Origin: Cochliopodium minus
Lineage: Eukaryota; Discosea; Himatismenida; Cochliopodiidae
Assembly (NCBI GenBank): GCA_024220525.1
Contig: JAMYWO010000042.1
Coordinates: 141,351-205,350 of the forward strand
DNA: 64,000 nt
Direction of reading: 5' to 3'
In this document: positions 1 to 9,788 of the stretch, piece by piece
How the letters are laid out: every line of letters begins with the position of its first letter
Numbering within the stretch: position 1 is the first letter of the stretch
Position numbers and translations under genes: made by a program
Notes under the pieces: model-generated
Told to the model about the DNA's origin: nothing
What the model saw: the letters and a program-made list of their open reading frames with translations, nothing else
Database searches by the model: none

Positions 1-150
1 TTATTATTTTATCCAACAAAAAAGAGAAATGAAATATAAATGAAGCGAAATTGAAGTAACTTTTTCTCTTAGGGAAAATAAAAATATAAAAATAAAAAAT
101 AAAAAATAAAAATAAAAATAAAAATAAAAATAAAAATAAAAATTATTTAC

Positions 151-1002
151 CTTCTGGATAACCAACAACAGAGATTTCGTCGTTGAGTTTTGGCAAAGGA
201 CCAAACTTGAGAGGCTTCATTCCCTTCCAAAACTTTTTGTCCTCCACTTTCAACAAAGCAAGGTCACAGTCGTGAGCAATAACCAAAATCTCCGCTTTGT
301 ATTTTTTTCCTCTTTCTTGGCTCTCTTTACAAAAAAAAATAAAATAAAAATAAAATAAAAAATAGAAATCAAAAGATAAATAAAAATATACCAAAAAATA
401 AAAATAAATATAAATAAAATATTTACCCACATAAATAAATGATGCTTCTGCTACAACATGCGCATTTGTTCTAATAAAATTTTTTAATAATTTTTGATAG
501 GAATTTTTTGTTTTGTTTCACATTATTCTTTTGTTGTCAATGATAAATCCACTTCCTCTTTAATTTCATATTTTGGCGGGTTTAAGAATTTAAATTCAAA
601 AAAAAAAATTTTATATTTATTCAGTGCAGTTCTTCTTACGATACATCTATGCCTATACAGATACATTCATTCAGTTTAAATATAATTCCTTCTTTATTAA
701 TATTGTTATATCTTACTTGTTTCTTTTGACCATGGCGAGATATAGGATGTATGAGTTATTGATGCGAATATCTTGACCACAGAATTCAATGGCAAATCAT
801 CATCTATTTTAATTTCAAGTATTATTGCAATTTTATGAAATGAGAAATCTGCTTTCTTACCATCATCTCTTTCATCAAATTTTCCATAGTAGATTGATTC
901 ATTGTTTTTCTTTTTATCTGATTCATTCTTCTTATTATCCTTCTTATCTTTACCCTTCTTCTTTTTATCACTCATTTTTTCTTTGTGGAATTTGTCAGTC
1001 AA
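151..1002 (-). CDS. Deg/HtrA-like serine protease, 5' part
   Basis: Four exons can be read: 717-1002, 522-555, 427-470 and 151-324, all with GT-AG boundaries and consistent phase. The N-terminus is Lys-rich (start at 1002; a second ATG lies at 972). It is followed by NSVVKIFASITHTSYISPWS, then SGFIIDNKRI, TNAHVVAEASF and HDCDLALLKVED...VVGYPEG. These match the protease fold of plant-type Deg9/Deg10 proteins: catalytic His in TNAHVV, and the catalytic Asp position in HDCDLALL. The exon with the catalytic Ser (GxSG) and any PDZ domains lie beyond the window. Below 151 is an intron with an (AAAAT)n tract. The sequence at 1-74 looks exon-like but I could not join it convincingly. In this family the Lys-rich N-terminus could be a nuclear or nucleolar signal; that is inference. 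Family assignment is firm, subfamily less so. Confidence 0.82.
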
Positions 1003-1103
1003 ATTTTTTATTTTTTCTCAAATCAATATGAACCAAAAATTATAAATGAAGATGTTATTCCTTCTTGAAGATAAATCCACTACTTAACAATCAAAAAAAA
1101 AAA

Positions 1104-1835
1104 ATGCAACCAAATTTTAACAACTTTAATAATAATTTTGTAGGAAGAGGACAACAGAATAATTTCAACAGAAAAAGGAACAACAATTTCAACAACCAAA
1201 ATAATTTTAACAATTTTGGCAACAATAACCAAAATAATTTCAATCATAATAATAGAAACAACAAAAGATTCAATAATAACAACAATAATTTTAACCATCA
1301 GAACCATAGAAAGAATAATTTTCATCAAAACAAAAATAGAGCAAATTTCAACAATGATAACAAAGATCCTGCAGCATACTACATGGATACATTCACACAA
1401 GATCCATGGATAGTATTGGAGAAGAATCTAGGAACCCTTCAACAAAATAATTTTTCAAATAACAAACCAAACAACTTCACAAACAATTATAACCCTAATA
1501 ACAATCCAAACAACAATAACAATTCTAATAATAATTATGATAATTCCAACAATAATTTTAACGATTATTCAAAGAAAATAGAAGCTCTTGAAAACAATCT
1601 ATACATCTCTCTTCAAAATATCGATAATATACAAAATGTAATCCTCCAGGAAATCAAATTTCTTTCAGAAAGCTTCAATATCGATCTAAATTCTATTGGA
1701 GTTGATTATGAGAAGATAAATTGCTTTCAGAATCTTCATAAAGTATGTATTTCAGCAGCAGAATTATATAAAAAGAAAAATGATGAAAAAGATAAACAAA
1801 ATAATGAAGAAAATGTTGAAGTGAAATCAAATTAA
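1104..1835 (+). CDS. Asn-rich protein with an MPLKIP/TTDN1-like YY..DPW motif
   Basis: Single-exon frame of 243 residues from the ATG at 1104. A longer in-frame reading has no upstream ATG. The first ~90 residues are Asn/Phe/Arg-rich, FNN repeats with a few Arg and Gly. Then comes AAYYMDTFTQDPWIVLEKNL, a poly-Asn linker, and a C-terminal ~80-residue helical region that is acidic and Lys-rich at its end. The YY....DPW..L motif resembles the conserved C-terminal motif of M-phase-specific PLK1-interacting protein (TTDN1), which also has a low-complexity N-terminus. Here the motif is internal, so the match is only suggestive. Alternatively it is an RNA-granule-type Asn-rich protein. It is divergent from the protease gene on the other strand, and the short spacer (1003-1103) probably holds both promoters. 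Confidence 0.7.
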   Translation: MQPNFNNFNNNFVGRGQQNNFNRKRNNNFNNQNNFNNFGNNNQNNFNHNNRNNKRFNNNNNNFNHQNHRKNNFHQNKNRANFNNDNKDPAAYYMDTFTQDPWIVLEKNLGTLQQNNFSNNKPNNFTNNYNPNNNPNNNNNSNNNYDNSNNNFNDYSKKIEALENNLYISLQNIDNIQNVILQEIKFLSESFNIDLNSIGVDYEKINCFQNLHKVCISAAELYKKKNDEKDKQNNEENVEVKSN

Positions 1836-2057
1836 ATTATTTTTAGCAATTTTTATTTCATATTTTTTGAATTCATTATAAAGATTTAATGTTAATAAAA
1901 GTTTGAAATCACAATAATACAAAATTTAAACGTAAGATTGGTGCCTGATTCTTATTACTGAAAACATCATTTGGTGCATTAATTTTATTAACTATAAGCT
2001 ATGGAAACAAGAGCCATCTGATATCGCTTTTCACGAGATTAATTGCTCTTATATTAA
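1836..2057. other. Intergenic spacer left of the hAT element
   Basis: No coding frame or RNA gene is recognised. The sequence is slightly less AT-rich than the introns and ends at the transposon's left terminal repeat. Confidence 0.5.
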
Positions 2058-3191
2058 CAGGCCTTCCCAAAACTAATCTACTCCATAATTTTAATCAATA
2101 AAAAATCGAATAATTTTTTTCAACTAATTTTTTATAATTGAAATAATCAATAATAATATTTCAATAATAAAATAAAATCGAATAATTTTTTATAATTTAT
2201 TCAAAGACCAGGATGAGCAAATTTTTTATTATTTGGCAAAACCTATACTGATGATAAATGGAGAAATTCAAAAATCATGGTAAATAAATTTATTTTCTTA
2301 TATTTGCCAAAACATGATTCAAATAAAATTTGATAGATTATCACAAAATAAATATCCACAAATTCTATATTTAACCAAGATTCGAATCCAAAAAGAATTT
2401 ACAATTTTTATTGGTAAAAAAATAAAATATAACTTTTCATTTTTACAAAAAAAATCTAAAAAAATATAATATAATATAATATTTTTTTTATTTAAAAATA
2501 AAGATGGAGAACACTAATTTATCACCAATCATTCTCACCCACATCTGAGAAATAGTTGCATACCAAGTTGATCCACAGCAAGCAAAGAAAAATAGATGGA
2601 ATCATCCATTCAAATTGGAACAATGGGAACATAAAATTGGAAGATTTCTTGAACCAGAGCAAGACATCAGACCAGATTTCGAGAAATATCCAAAAATGTA
2701 AAAGATGTTGAATTGCTCCTGATCTGTTGAATTTTGAAAGAATGAATGAAAAAGAAAGGTTCCATAGAAGAAGATACAAGAAAATGGTTGATGTCTAACA
2801 TTGATCACTACCCTGTAATTGCTGCTGTTTTAAAACTTTTGGATCTTTGTGTTGCATCTGCAGAATCTGAAAGATGCCACTCTGCAACCAAAATTCTCTT
2901 GAAACTCAGCGATCATTATTTGCTCCTTCTATAACAACATGTTGAGATTTCTCCAACATAATTTGCGCCATTTTTACCCACATTTTTTCGATAATTAATC
3001 TATCTTTTTCAAGATTTCAATAATATTAAAAAATATTTTAATCGAGATTTAGTATACTTAATTTTTTTTAGTAAATAATCCATTTCAATACAAAATAATC
3101 GAAAATAATCGTTAGCAATAGTTGTATCTTAGATAATTTTTTTAATATAATATATCTTAGATAATAAGTATACTAATTTTGGGAAGGCCTG
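2058..3191 (+). mobile_element. hAT-type DNA transposon, decayed, with terminal inverted repeats
   Basis: The left end starts CAGGCCTTCCCAAAA. The right end at 3177-3191 is its reverse complement, giving a 1134-bp element. A second copy of the left 145 bp lies at 39038-39182, nearly identical. The interior encodes remnants of a hAT transposase, including the C-terminal dimerisation motif. The element is far shorter than an autonomous hAT, and its reading frames are interrupted, so it is a non-autonomous or decaying copy. The flanking 8-mers are tatattaa on the left and atttttta on the right, so no matching 8-bp target duplication is visible. Confidence 0.82.
2502..2935 (+). pseudogene. hAT transposase remnant
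   Basis: Between about 2500 and 2700 a frame reads QQAKKNRWNHPFKLEQWEH and so on to a stop. From about 2746 another frame reads RKWLMSNIDHYPVI, then AAVLKLLDLCVASAESERCH. The pattern YP...A..L.LL...ASSAESER is the hallmark of the hAT-family C-terminal dimerisation domain. Catalytic DDE residues are not recoverable in the space available. The pieces are in different frames with stops between, so no functional transposase is made here. Confidence 0.75.
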
Positions 3192-3278
3192 ATTTTTTAT
3201 TTCACTGTTGATTCAATGAATCACCAAAATTGAAGTTCAAAGGTTGTTTCATGCCTTTAATATCATTTTTAATAATCT

Positions 3279-4517
3279 TTATTGAGTCAAGAAACAAGTT
3301 CTCCCTATTTCACTTGCAATCAACAAAATTACAAAACGAGGACATTTCCCAATATATCCAATTCCCTTCTTTACTGTTTTTTTGTTTTTCCAAAAGAAAT
3401 AACATTTAAATAGATTCTCAACTTCGACATTCACTTTATCGGGGAAATATTTTCTTCTTTGAATGTTCCATTTCGCGCAAAAAGAATTTTTTTCTTTCAA
3501 AAATAAATCTTGACGAAACTCTCTAAAACCTTCCCCAATCATTTTTTTTGGACTGTAATGAATAATCCTCGAAAGAGCAGTAAGGAGATCAGTTTTGTTG
3601 TCATTATTTTGAGAATTAAGTTCGCTACTAACTTGTTTGAATGCGGAAATAACATTTTTATTTTCTCCTCTGATTGCCACTTGTCCATTTTCTTTGATGC
3701 AGGGATGTGTTTTTAAAGGAGTGATACATTTTAATGAAGGCATTTCATTGGGGTAATTCAAAGGTATTTCCATCTCTAATTCTATTTCTAATCCATACCA
3801 TATTGATCCTTTTTAAACAAAAAATTAATTTGAATTTTAAAAATTTTTTTACATTTAATTTAAACCCTTTGACCCCAAAATATTTATTTTGTACTTTAGA
3901 TTATTTTCATATTCACTGTTTTTTCTTTCTATTTCTGTTATGGGATCAAATTCACTTATAAAATTTCTTTCTGATATTTCTTTCTCAATGATGCTCGCAA
4001 TATTTAAATTTGGTTTATTTTTGCCTTTACAAATCTTCCAATAGTTTTTAAAAAAAAAATTTTTTTTTTTTAATAATTTTTTTTATTTTTTATTTTTTTA
4101 CTTCCCAAAAGAAAACCTTTCTTCTTTTTTTGGTTCAGGGATGCCCCTCATCCTATACACAACGTATACCATCATGTCATCTTGTATCCCATATTCTATG
4201 AAATAAATTGAATAAACTAAAAAAATAATTTTTGTTCAAATAAAATTTACCATATAATGTTTTTTCATTTTTCATTTCCTTTGCTTTTTCTCCTTTGTTT
4301 GGTGCTAAAATTATTCTTTTGAATAAATTATTAAATTAAATTTGAAAAAAAAAATAAAAATTTCATTATACCTCATATAATTCACATGATATCCTTCTGA
4401 TTCACTTATTTTAATTTTTAAATCATCCACATAATCATGTCTTTTTAAGCTATCTATATGTATTATTTTCCCTGTTAATGTTTTCACTTTAAAATTGAGT
4501 TTTTGATCATAATCCAT
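3279..4517 (-). CDS. Ubiquitin-like domain fused to a catalytically dead E2 (UEV-like) domain
   Basis: Exon 1 (4372-4517) encodes VKTLTGKIIHIDSLKRHDYV and onward, clearly ubiquitin-like. Exon 2 (4251-4315) continues RIILAPNKGEK. Exon 3 (4102-4195) gives EYGIQDDMMVYVVYRMRG, matching ubiquitin DYNIQKESTLHLVLRLRGG. Later exons (about 4045 to 3279) carry a UBC/RWD-like core: IWYGLEIELEMEIPLNYPNE, then PSLKCITPLKTHPCIKENG. The active-site ICL of E2s is VAI here, so the catalytic Cys is absent. The HPN motif reads HPC. The C-terminus ends with KWNIQRRKYFP and a hydrophobic tail, a module shared with four other proteins in the window. The junction between exons 3 and 4 does not keep phase in my reading, so a small exon or an indel may be missing. 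It probably acts in ubiquitin signalling as a non-catalytic adaptor; that is inferred. Confidence 0.75.
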
Positions 4518-4888
4518 CCTCTCACTCGATATATAAAACCTCCTTTTTTTTTTATTTGAATGATAATTTTTTAACTAAATTATTATTCACTCTGTCTTTT
4601 TGATATTGAGTTCCCAACAAAAGTTTTGTTATTTCTTTTTTATTGTTGTTTGGGTAAGTTTATTGCTTTCCTCAAAATTTCTATATCTTCAAATTTTGTT
4701 TTTGATGATCAAAAAAAGAACTATATTTTCGCGAAAATCTTTATTCAAGTTATTTTTCTCTTGAATGATTCAAGTTTATTTGAATCTTTCTTCTGAATCG
4801 TTTCAATTCACTTTTTAAAAAAATATTAAAAAAAAATTGAAAAAATAATAGTAATCGGAAGCTGATAATTGAATGAATACAATAAGCA
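4518..4888. other. Divergent intergenic region
   Basis: A 371-bp AT-rich spacer between two divergently transcribed genes. It presumably holds both promoters. I see no conserved element, RNA gene or open frame in it. Confidence 0.5.
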
Positions 4889-7013
4889 ATGGATCCATCT
4901 CCAATCATATTCTATATTATTGTTGTAAAAAAATTCCTTTCAATTATTATTGATTGCATTAAATTGATCCTGGTCATATCACAACATGATATTACAGATA
5001 ATGGAGATCTATTTCTCATAGGAGAATATAATCGTATGTAAATGAAAAAATAAATTTTTTCACTATTTAATATATTTTGAAAAAAAAAAAAAAAAAAAAA
5101 ATTAAAAGAAAGATGTGACACCAAATCAACAATAGAACCCATATTATTGTTCAATGACAAAAAAATAAAATCAATCTGTGTTGGCCAGGAATACGCTTTG
5201 ATTTTCAAAGAAAGCGGCGAGCTTTTTGGGATAGGGAGCAATGAACAAGGACAACTAGGAATGGGGAGTGAAAACTATTTCAGTCATCCCACTTTAATAA
5301 TGATAGGTGAATATAATTTTTTATTTTTTTGAATTTAAAAAGATATTTTTAAATCTTAGTTCCCGATAAAAACTTTTTTTAATTAATTAATGAAAATATA
5401 AAGAGTTAATTTAAAAGAAAATGGAAATTTTTTTAAAAAATTTGTTAATAAAAATTTGTTTAAATAAGAAATTTGTTTAAAAAAAAAATGGTTTATCTTA
5501 TTATTCTTATTTCAAAGATCCAACAATAAAGATAATCGCATGTGGAAAGGCTTTCACTATGATCTATAAGGAGAACGGAGAAGTTTTGGTGACAGGGAGT
5601 AATAACCACAGTCAATTAGGTCTACATAACGAAAACTTGGATTGTGTTTATTACCCTGAGACTTTGATGAAGGATAAAAACATCAAAAACATTATTTTGG
5701 GTAAAAATAAGTAATAAAATATCTTTTAATCAATATTCTAAAATAAAAAAAACTGAATTAATTGAAAATGTTTTAAGAAATAATTAAAATGTTTGAAATT
5801 TAAAAGAATTTAATAATAAAATTTTTAAAAAATAAAAATCCCATCAAAATTAAAAAAGTAAAAATAAAAATAAAGTAAAAATATTAAAAAAAATAAAAAA
5901 TCAGATTAAAAAATAATAATTTTGAAATTTATTTAAAAAAAGGTGATTCTCATTCTTTCATTTATAAAAATAATGGGGATTTATTTGTTTTTGGGAAAAA
6001 CACACTTGGACAACTTGGACTTGGTCACACAAACAACGTGAAAACACCCACTTTATTGATGAACGATCCCTCCATTGAAATAATTTCTTGTGGGAGACAT
6101 CATAACCTTTTATACAAATCAAATGGAGATATTTATGTCTTTGGGTGTTGGTATAATCTTTGAAAATTTTTTATTTTTTAAAATTTTTTATTTTTAAACA
6201 TTTTTTTAATATTTTTTTAATTTTTTTTTTATTTTTTTAATATTTTTTATTATTTTTTATTATTTTTTTTAAAATAAAGTTTTGATGGGAGATCTGGAAT
6301 AGAAACAGATGAACATGTTACTAAACCTACTTTTTTGATGAAAGTGGAAAATGTCAAACAAATCAAAGCCGCCGATAAAAACACTTTTATTCTAAACAAC
6401 AATGGCGATTTTATAAGTTTTGGTCTAAATTTATGTGGGATGTCCTGCTTACGTAAAAAGAACAAACCAATCATTTAAAATATTTTTTTTATTATTATTT
6501 CTAATATTATCAATATAAATAAAATACTATTTTATATTTTTATTAAATTAAAGAGTTTTAATTTATTTATATTATTTATATTTTATTTTTAATTTGTTTT
6601 ATATATTTTTGTTTTTTATTTTTTTTTGTAAATTAATTTTTTTTAAAATTTTAAAAGATAAATCTATTGTTGAACAAAAAACACCTCTCTTTCTATTCAA
6701 TGACAAAAAGATATTGGACTTGTACGTTTCCGAAACCTTCACCTTGTTATTGAAGCACAACGGAACTCTCCGCTGCTTTGGAAGTTACTACGACACTGTA
6801 AAATTCAACGAGACGGTGGTGGACAATAAAGATATCATGTTTGTGGGTTATGGAACTCGGAGGATGTGGTCTCCCTTTGTGCATCTTGATTATCCCGATC
6901 ACATCCGATCTTCAATCAAAACTTTTTTACTTTTTTTGAAAGTTTGTGAAAAAATGTATTTTTTGAAAGTTCCTAAGGATATCCGCTTCATCATCCTTCG
7001 ATATTCCTATTGA
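4889..7013 (+). CDS. RCC1-repeat protein A
   Basis: The start ATG at 4889 precedes a hydrophobic segment (IIFYIIVVKKFL). Successive exons then encode RCC1 blades. Diagnostic pieces are GIGSNEQGQLGMG, VTGSNNHSQLGLHNENL, VFGKNTLGQLGLGHTN and SFDGRSGIETDE. Each is followed by P..L....I..I.CG..H....K.NG. Introns fall repeatedly at about the same point in a blade. The last exon (from about 6660) ends with MWSPFVHLDYPD, a TFLLFLK stretch and VPKDIRFIILRY. This C-terminal module also ends the next gene and three others. RCC1 propellers act as protein or chromatin platforms; the binding partner is unknown. No GEF-specific feature is evident. Confidence 0.85.
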
Positions 7014-7170
7014 TTATTTGAAAATAAATAATAATTTATTAAATAATAAAATAATAATAAAAAAAAAATGAAATCCTATTCATGTCTCTCATCACATAAT
7101 TTCATTTATACATGTATCATATTTTTGCAAATCAAAAATAAAATATAAAAAATAAATTTTAACTGAAAAA

Positions 7171-9422
7171 ATGAATTTTATTTTCACCCCTATTTTTAAA
7201 TTCTTCTTTGATCTAGCTGATCATTTCCTATATTCCTTTGGATCCAATTCCAATGGCCAAATAGGCCTTCATGATACTGACAATGACGATCTCGCATCCA
7301 ATCTGGACAAATCCTTCATCCCACATCTCCTGGCATCAAACATCAAACTGAAGGGAATCTATTGTGGAGGAAATCATACTCTCTTATTGAAAAAAAATGG
7401 AAAGGTATTTCAAAAAAAAAAAAAAAAAAATTAAAAAAAAATTATTTTTGCTTATAAAGGTGATTGTGTTTGGAGGTTTCAAAGATACATATTAAAAATA
7501 AAAGTATCACATTTTTTATTTAAAAAATTTTTTGAAACAGATAATGAATTTGGACAATTAGGCAAAAAATTTTGTTCGAAAAAAAATATTAAAAAATAAA
7601 AAAAAAATTCTTTATAAAAAATTTATTATCTTTCTTTTTTAAAATTTATTATTAAAAAATTATAAAAGGAAAAGAAATTAGTAAGCCCGAAATCAGGGAG
7701 CCAGAAGTTCTGATGAAGGATAAAAATATTAAAGAGATATTTACTGGTCTTGGACACACTTTCATTCTTAAAATGAATGGAGACTTATATGGATTTGGCA
7801 TCAATGAATTTAATCAACTTTTTATTGAATCCAAGTAAAAAAAAAATATTAAAAAATAAAAAAAAAAATTTTCAAAAAAAAAAATTTAAAATTAATTTTT
7901 AAAAAAGATATAGTCTCATTGATGAACCCACATTGATTATGAAAAATTCAAACGTAAAAAATATTTGTTGTGGATCGGATCATACATTAATTTTAAAAAA
8001 TAATGGAGAATTATCAGTTTGTGGTAAAAAAAAAAATTTAATTAAAAAAAAATTAAAATTAAAATTTAAATAAAATCTAAATAAAATCTTAAATAAAATT
8101 TAAAAAAAATAATTTCTAAATATAAAGGCTTAAATGAATATGGCCAGATTGGATTGGGAGGCAAAATGTTGATTAAAGAACCTGTTGTTTTAATGAAAGA
8201 CTCTGGAATAAAGAATATTTTTTGTGGAGGTGATCACTCTTTTATTTATAAAATAAATGGAGATTTGTTTGCTTTTGGTAATAAGAATAAAAATAAAATA
8301 AAAAATTGAAAAAATGAAAAATTGAAAAATTGAAATAAAAATTTATGTGGAAACGATCTAAAATGAAAAATAAAAATAAAAAAAGGAAACATTAAAAATA
8401 AAAAATAAAAAATAAAAAATAAAAATGAAAAAATAAAAAATAAAAAATGAAAAAATTAAAAATTAAAAATAAAAATAAAAAATAAAAAATTGAAAAGTAA
8501 AAATAAAATGAAAATAAATTTCTTATTTAGGATCAAATATACATGGTAATTTGATTTTTCACTACAATTTTTTGTTACTTTTTCATATTTAAAAAATCTA
8601 TTTCTAGGGCAACTTGGACTTGGAATTGATGCTAGCATGGTTAGCGAGCCTTCTTTGGTTTACAACAACAAAAATATCAAAGAAATTGTTTGTGGATACT
8701 ACCATACTATGATTTTAATGAACAATGGAGAATTGTATGTTTTTGGATGGTACTAAAAAAAATTTAAATTTTTAATTTTATTTAAAAACTAAAATTTTAT
8801 TATTAATCATTTTCAAAATTATTTTTTATTTTAATTTTTTGTTAATTTTTTTTTTTTCATTAAGGAATTATTTTGGGCAACTAGGCCTTGGAAACAAAAA
8901 AAATCAAAACAAACCTGTTCTTTTGATGTCCAACCCTAAAATAAAGTCTATTTTTTGTGGAGAAAAATTCTCAATGATATATTTTCAGGATGGGGAAGTA
9001 TATGTATTCGGTAAAATTCATTGTAATGAAAAAAAAAAAAATTACAATCATTCTTTTAAAAAAGGATCAAATGATAATGGTAAAAAAAATTGATTTTAAT
9101 TTCAAAATATTTAATTTATAATAAATCTATTCTTATTGTTAAAATAAAATTTTTAGGACAACTTGGTATTGGAAAAAACAAAAAACAAAAAACACCTGCT
9201 TTATTAATGAAAAATCCTTCCATTTCTATTCTGTTGGGAGGGAAAATATCATATGACTGGTCTCCCAAAACCCACCTCCTTTTCAATGCTTCTTTCAAAA
9301 AATTTGTTTCCGCTTTTTTCCTTTCTCTGAAACGAATCCAAAACAAAACTAATCTCAAAATAACAAAGTATTTGATCTATGAAATTATCTTGTATTGTAT
9401 AACAGAAGAAGATATGTTCTAA
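7171..9422 (+). CDS. RCC1-repeat protein B, tandem paralogue
   Basis: About ten short exons encode RCC1 blades: FGSNSNGQIGLHD, NEFGQLGKKF, INEFNQLF, LNEYGQIGLGG, a micro-exon GSNIHG followed by GQLGLGIDASM, YFGQLGLGNKK and GQLGIGKNKK. Between them stands the linker L(M)KD/NP.IK.I.CG..H....K.NGE. The last exon ends DWSPKTHLLFNASFKKFVSA, then FFLSLK and KYLIYEIILYC, the shared C-terminal module. It lies 157 bp downstream of protein A, on the same strand, with the same linker and tail, so it is a tandem duplicate that has since diverged. The start at 7171 gives a hydrophobic leader (FIFTPIFKFFF); a later start is possible. Low-complexity introns make exact exon edges approximate. Confidence 0.83.
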
Positions 9423-9788
9423 AATAAACTTTTTATTCTTGGGAAAATATTTTTTGAGGAGAAAAATTTTTTTTAAGAGACGATTATTTTGTTAGCGGAA
9501 GTTTATTTATGTGTCCAATAAAAATTTATCAGTTTAACTTTTTACTGTTTTCATTTGATCAATCTTTATTTTATTTCAACACGAATTGAATTAATTAAAT
9601 ATATAAAAAAACTTATACATTGAATCAAAATTTTTTTATTATAAAAAGCATAAATTAATCGGCTAGCTTCTTAACATTTCCTTCCATTTATTTGAATGCA
9701 AAAAATTATGTAAAAGTTTTATCTTCAATTAAAATTAAAAAAAAAAAATTGTGAGCAAAATCATTGTTGGATTAAAATTTAAGAAGTA
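9423..9788. other. Intergenic spacer
   Basis: 366 bp of AT-rich sequence between the RCC1 gene and the kinase gene. No gene or structured element is seen. Confidence 0.5.

Noticed and set aside
96-141. AAAAAT tandem arrays as CRISPR-like or telomeric repeats
   Set aside because: They are simple intronic microsatellites with no spacers and no telomere-type G runs.
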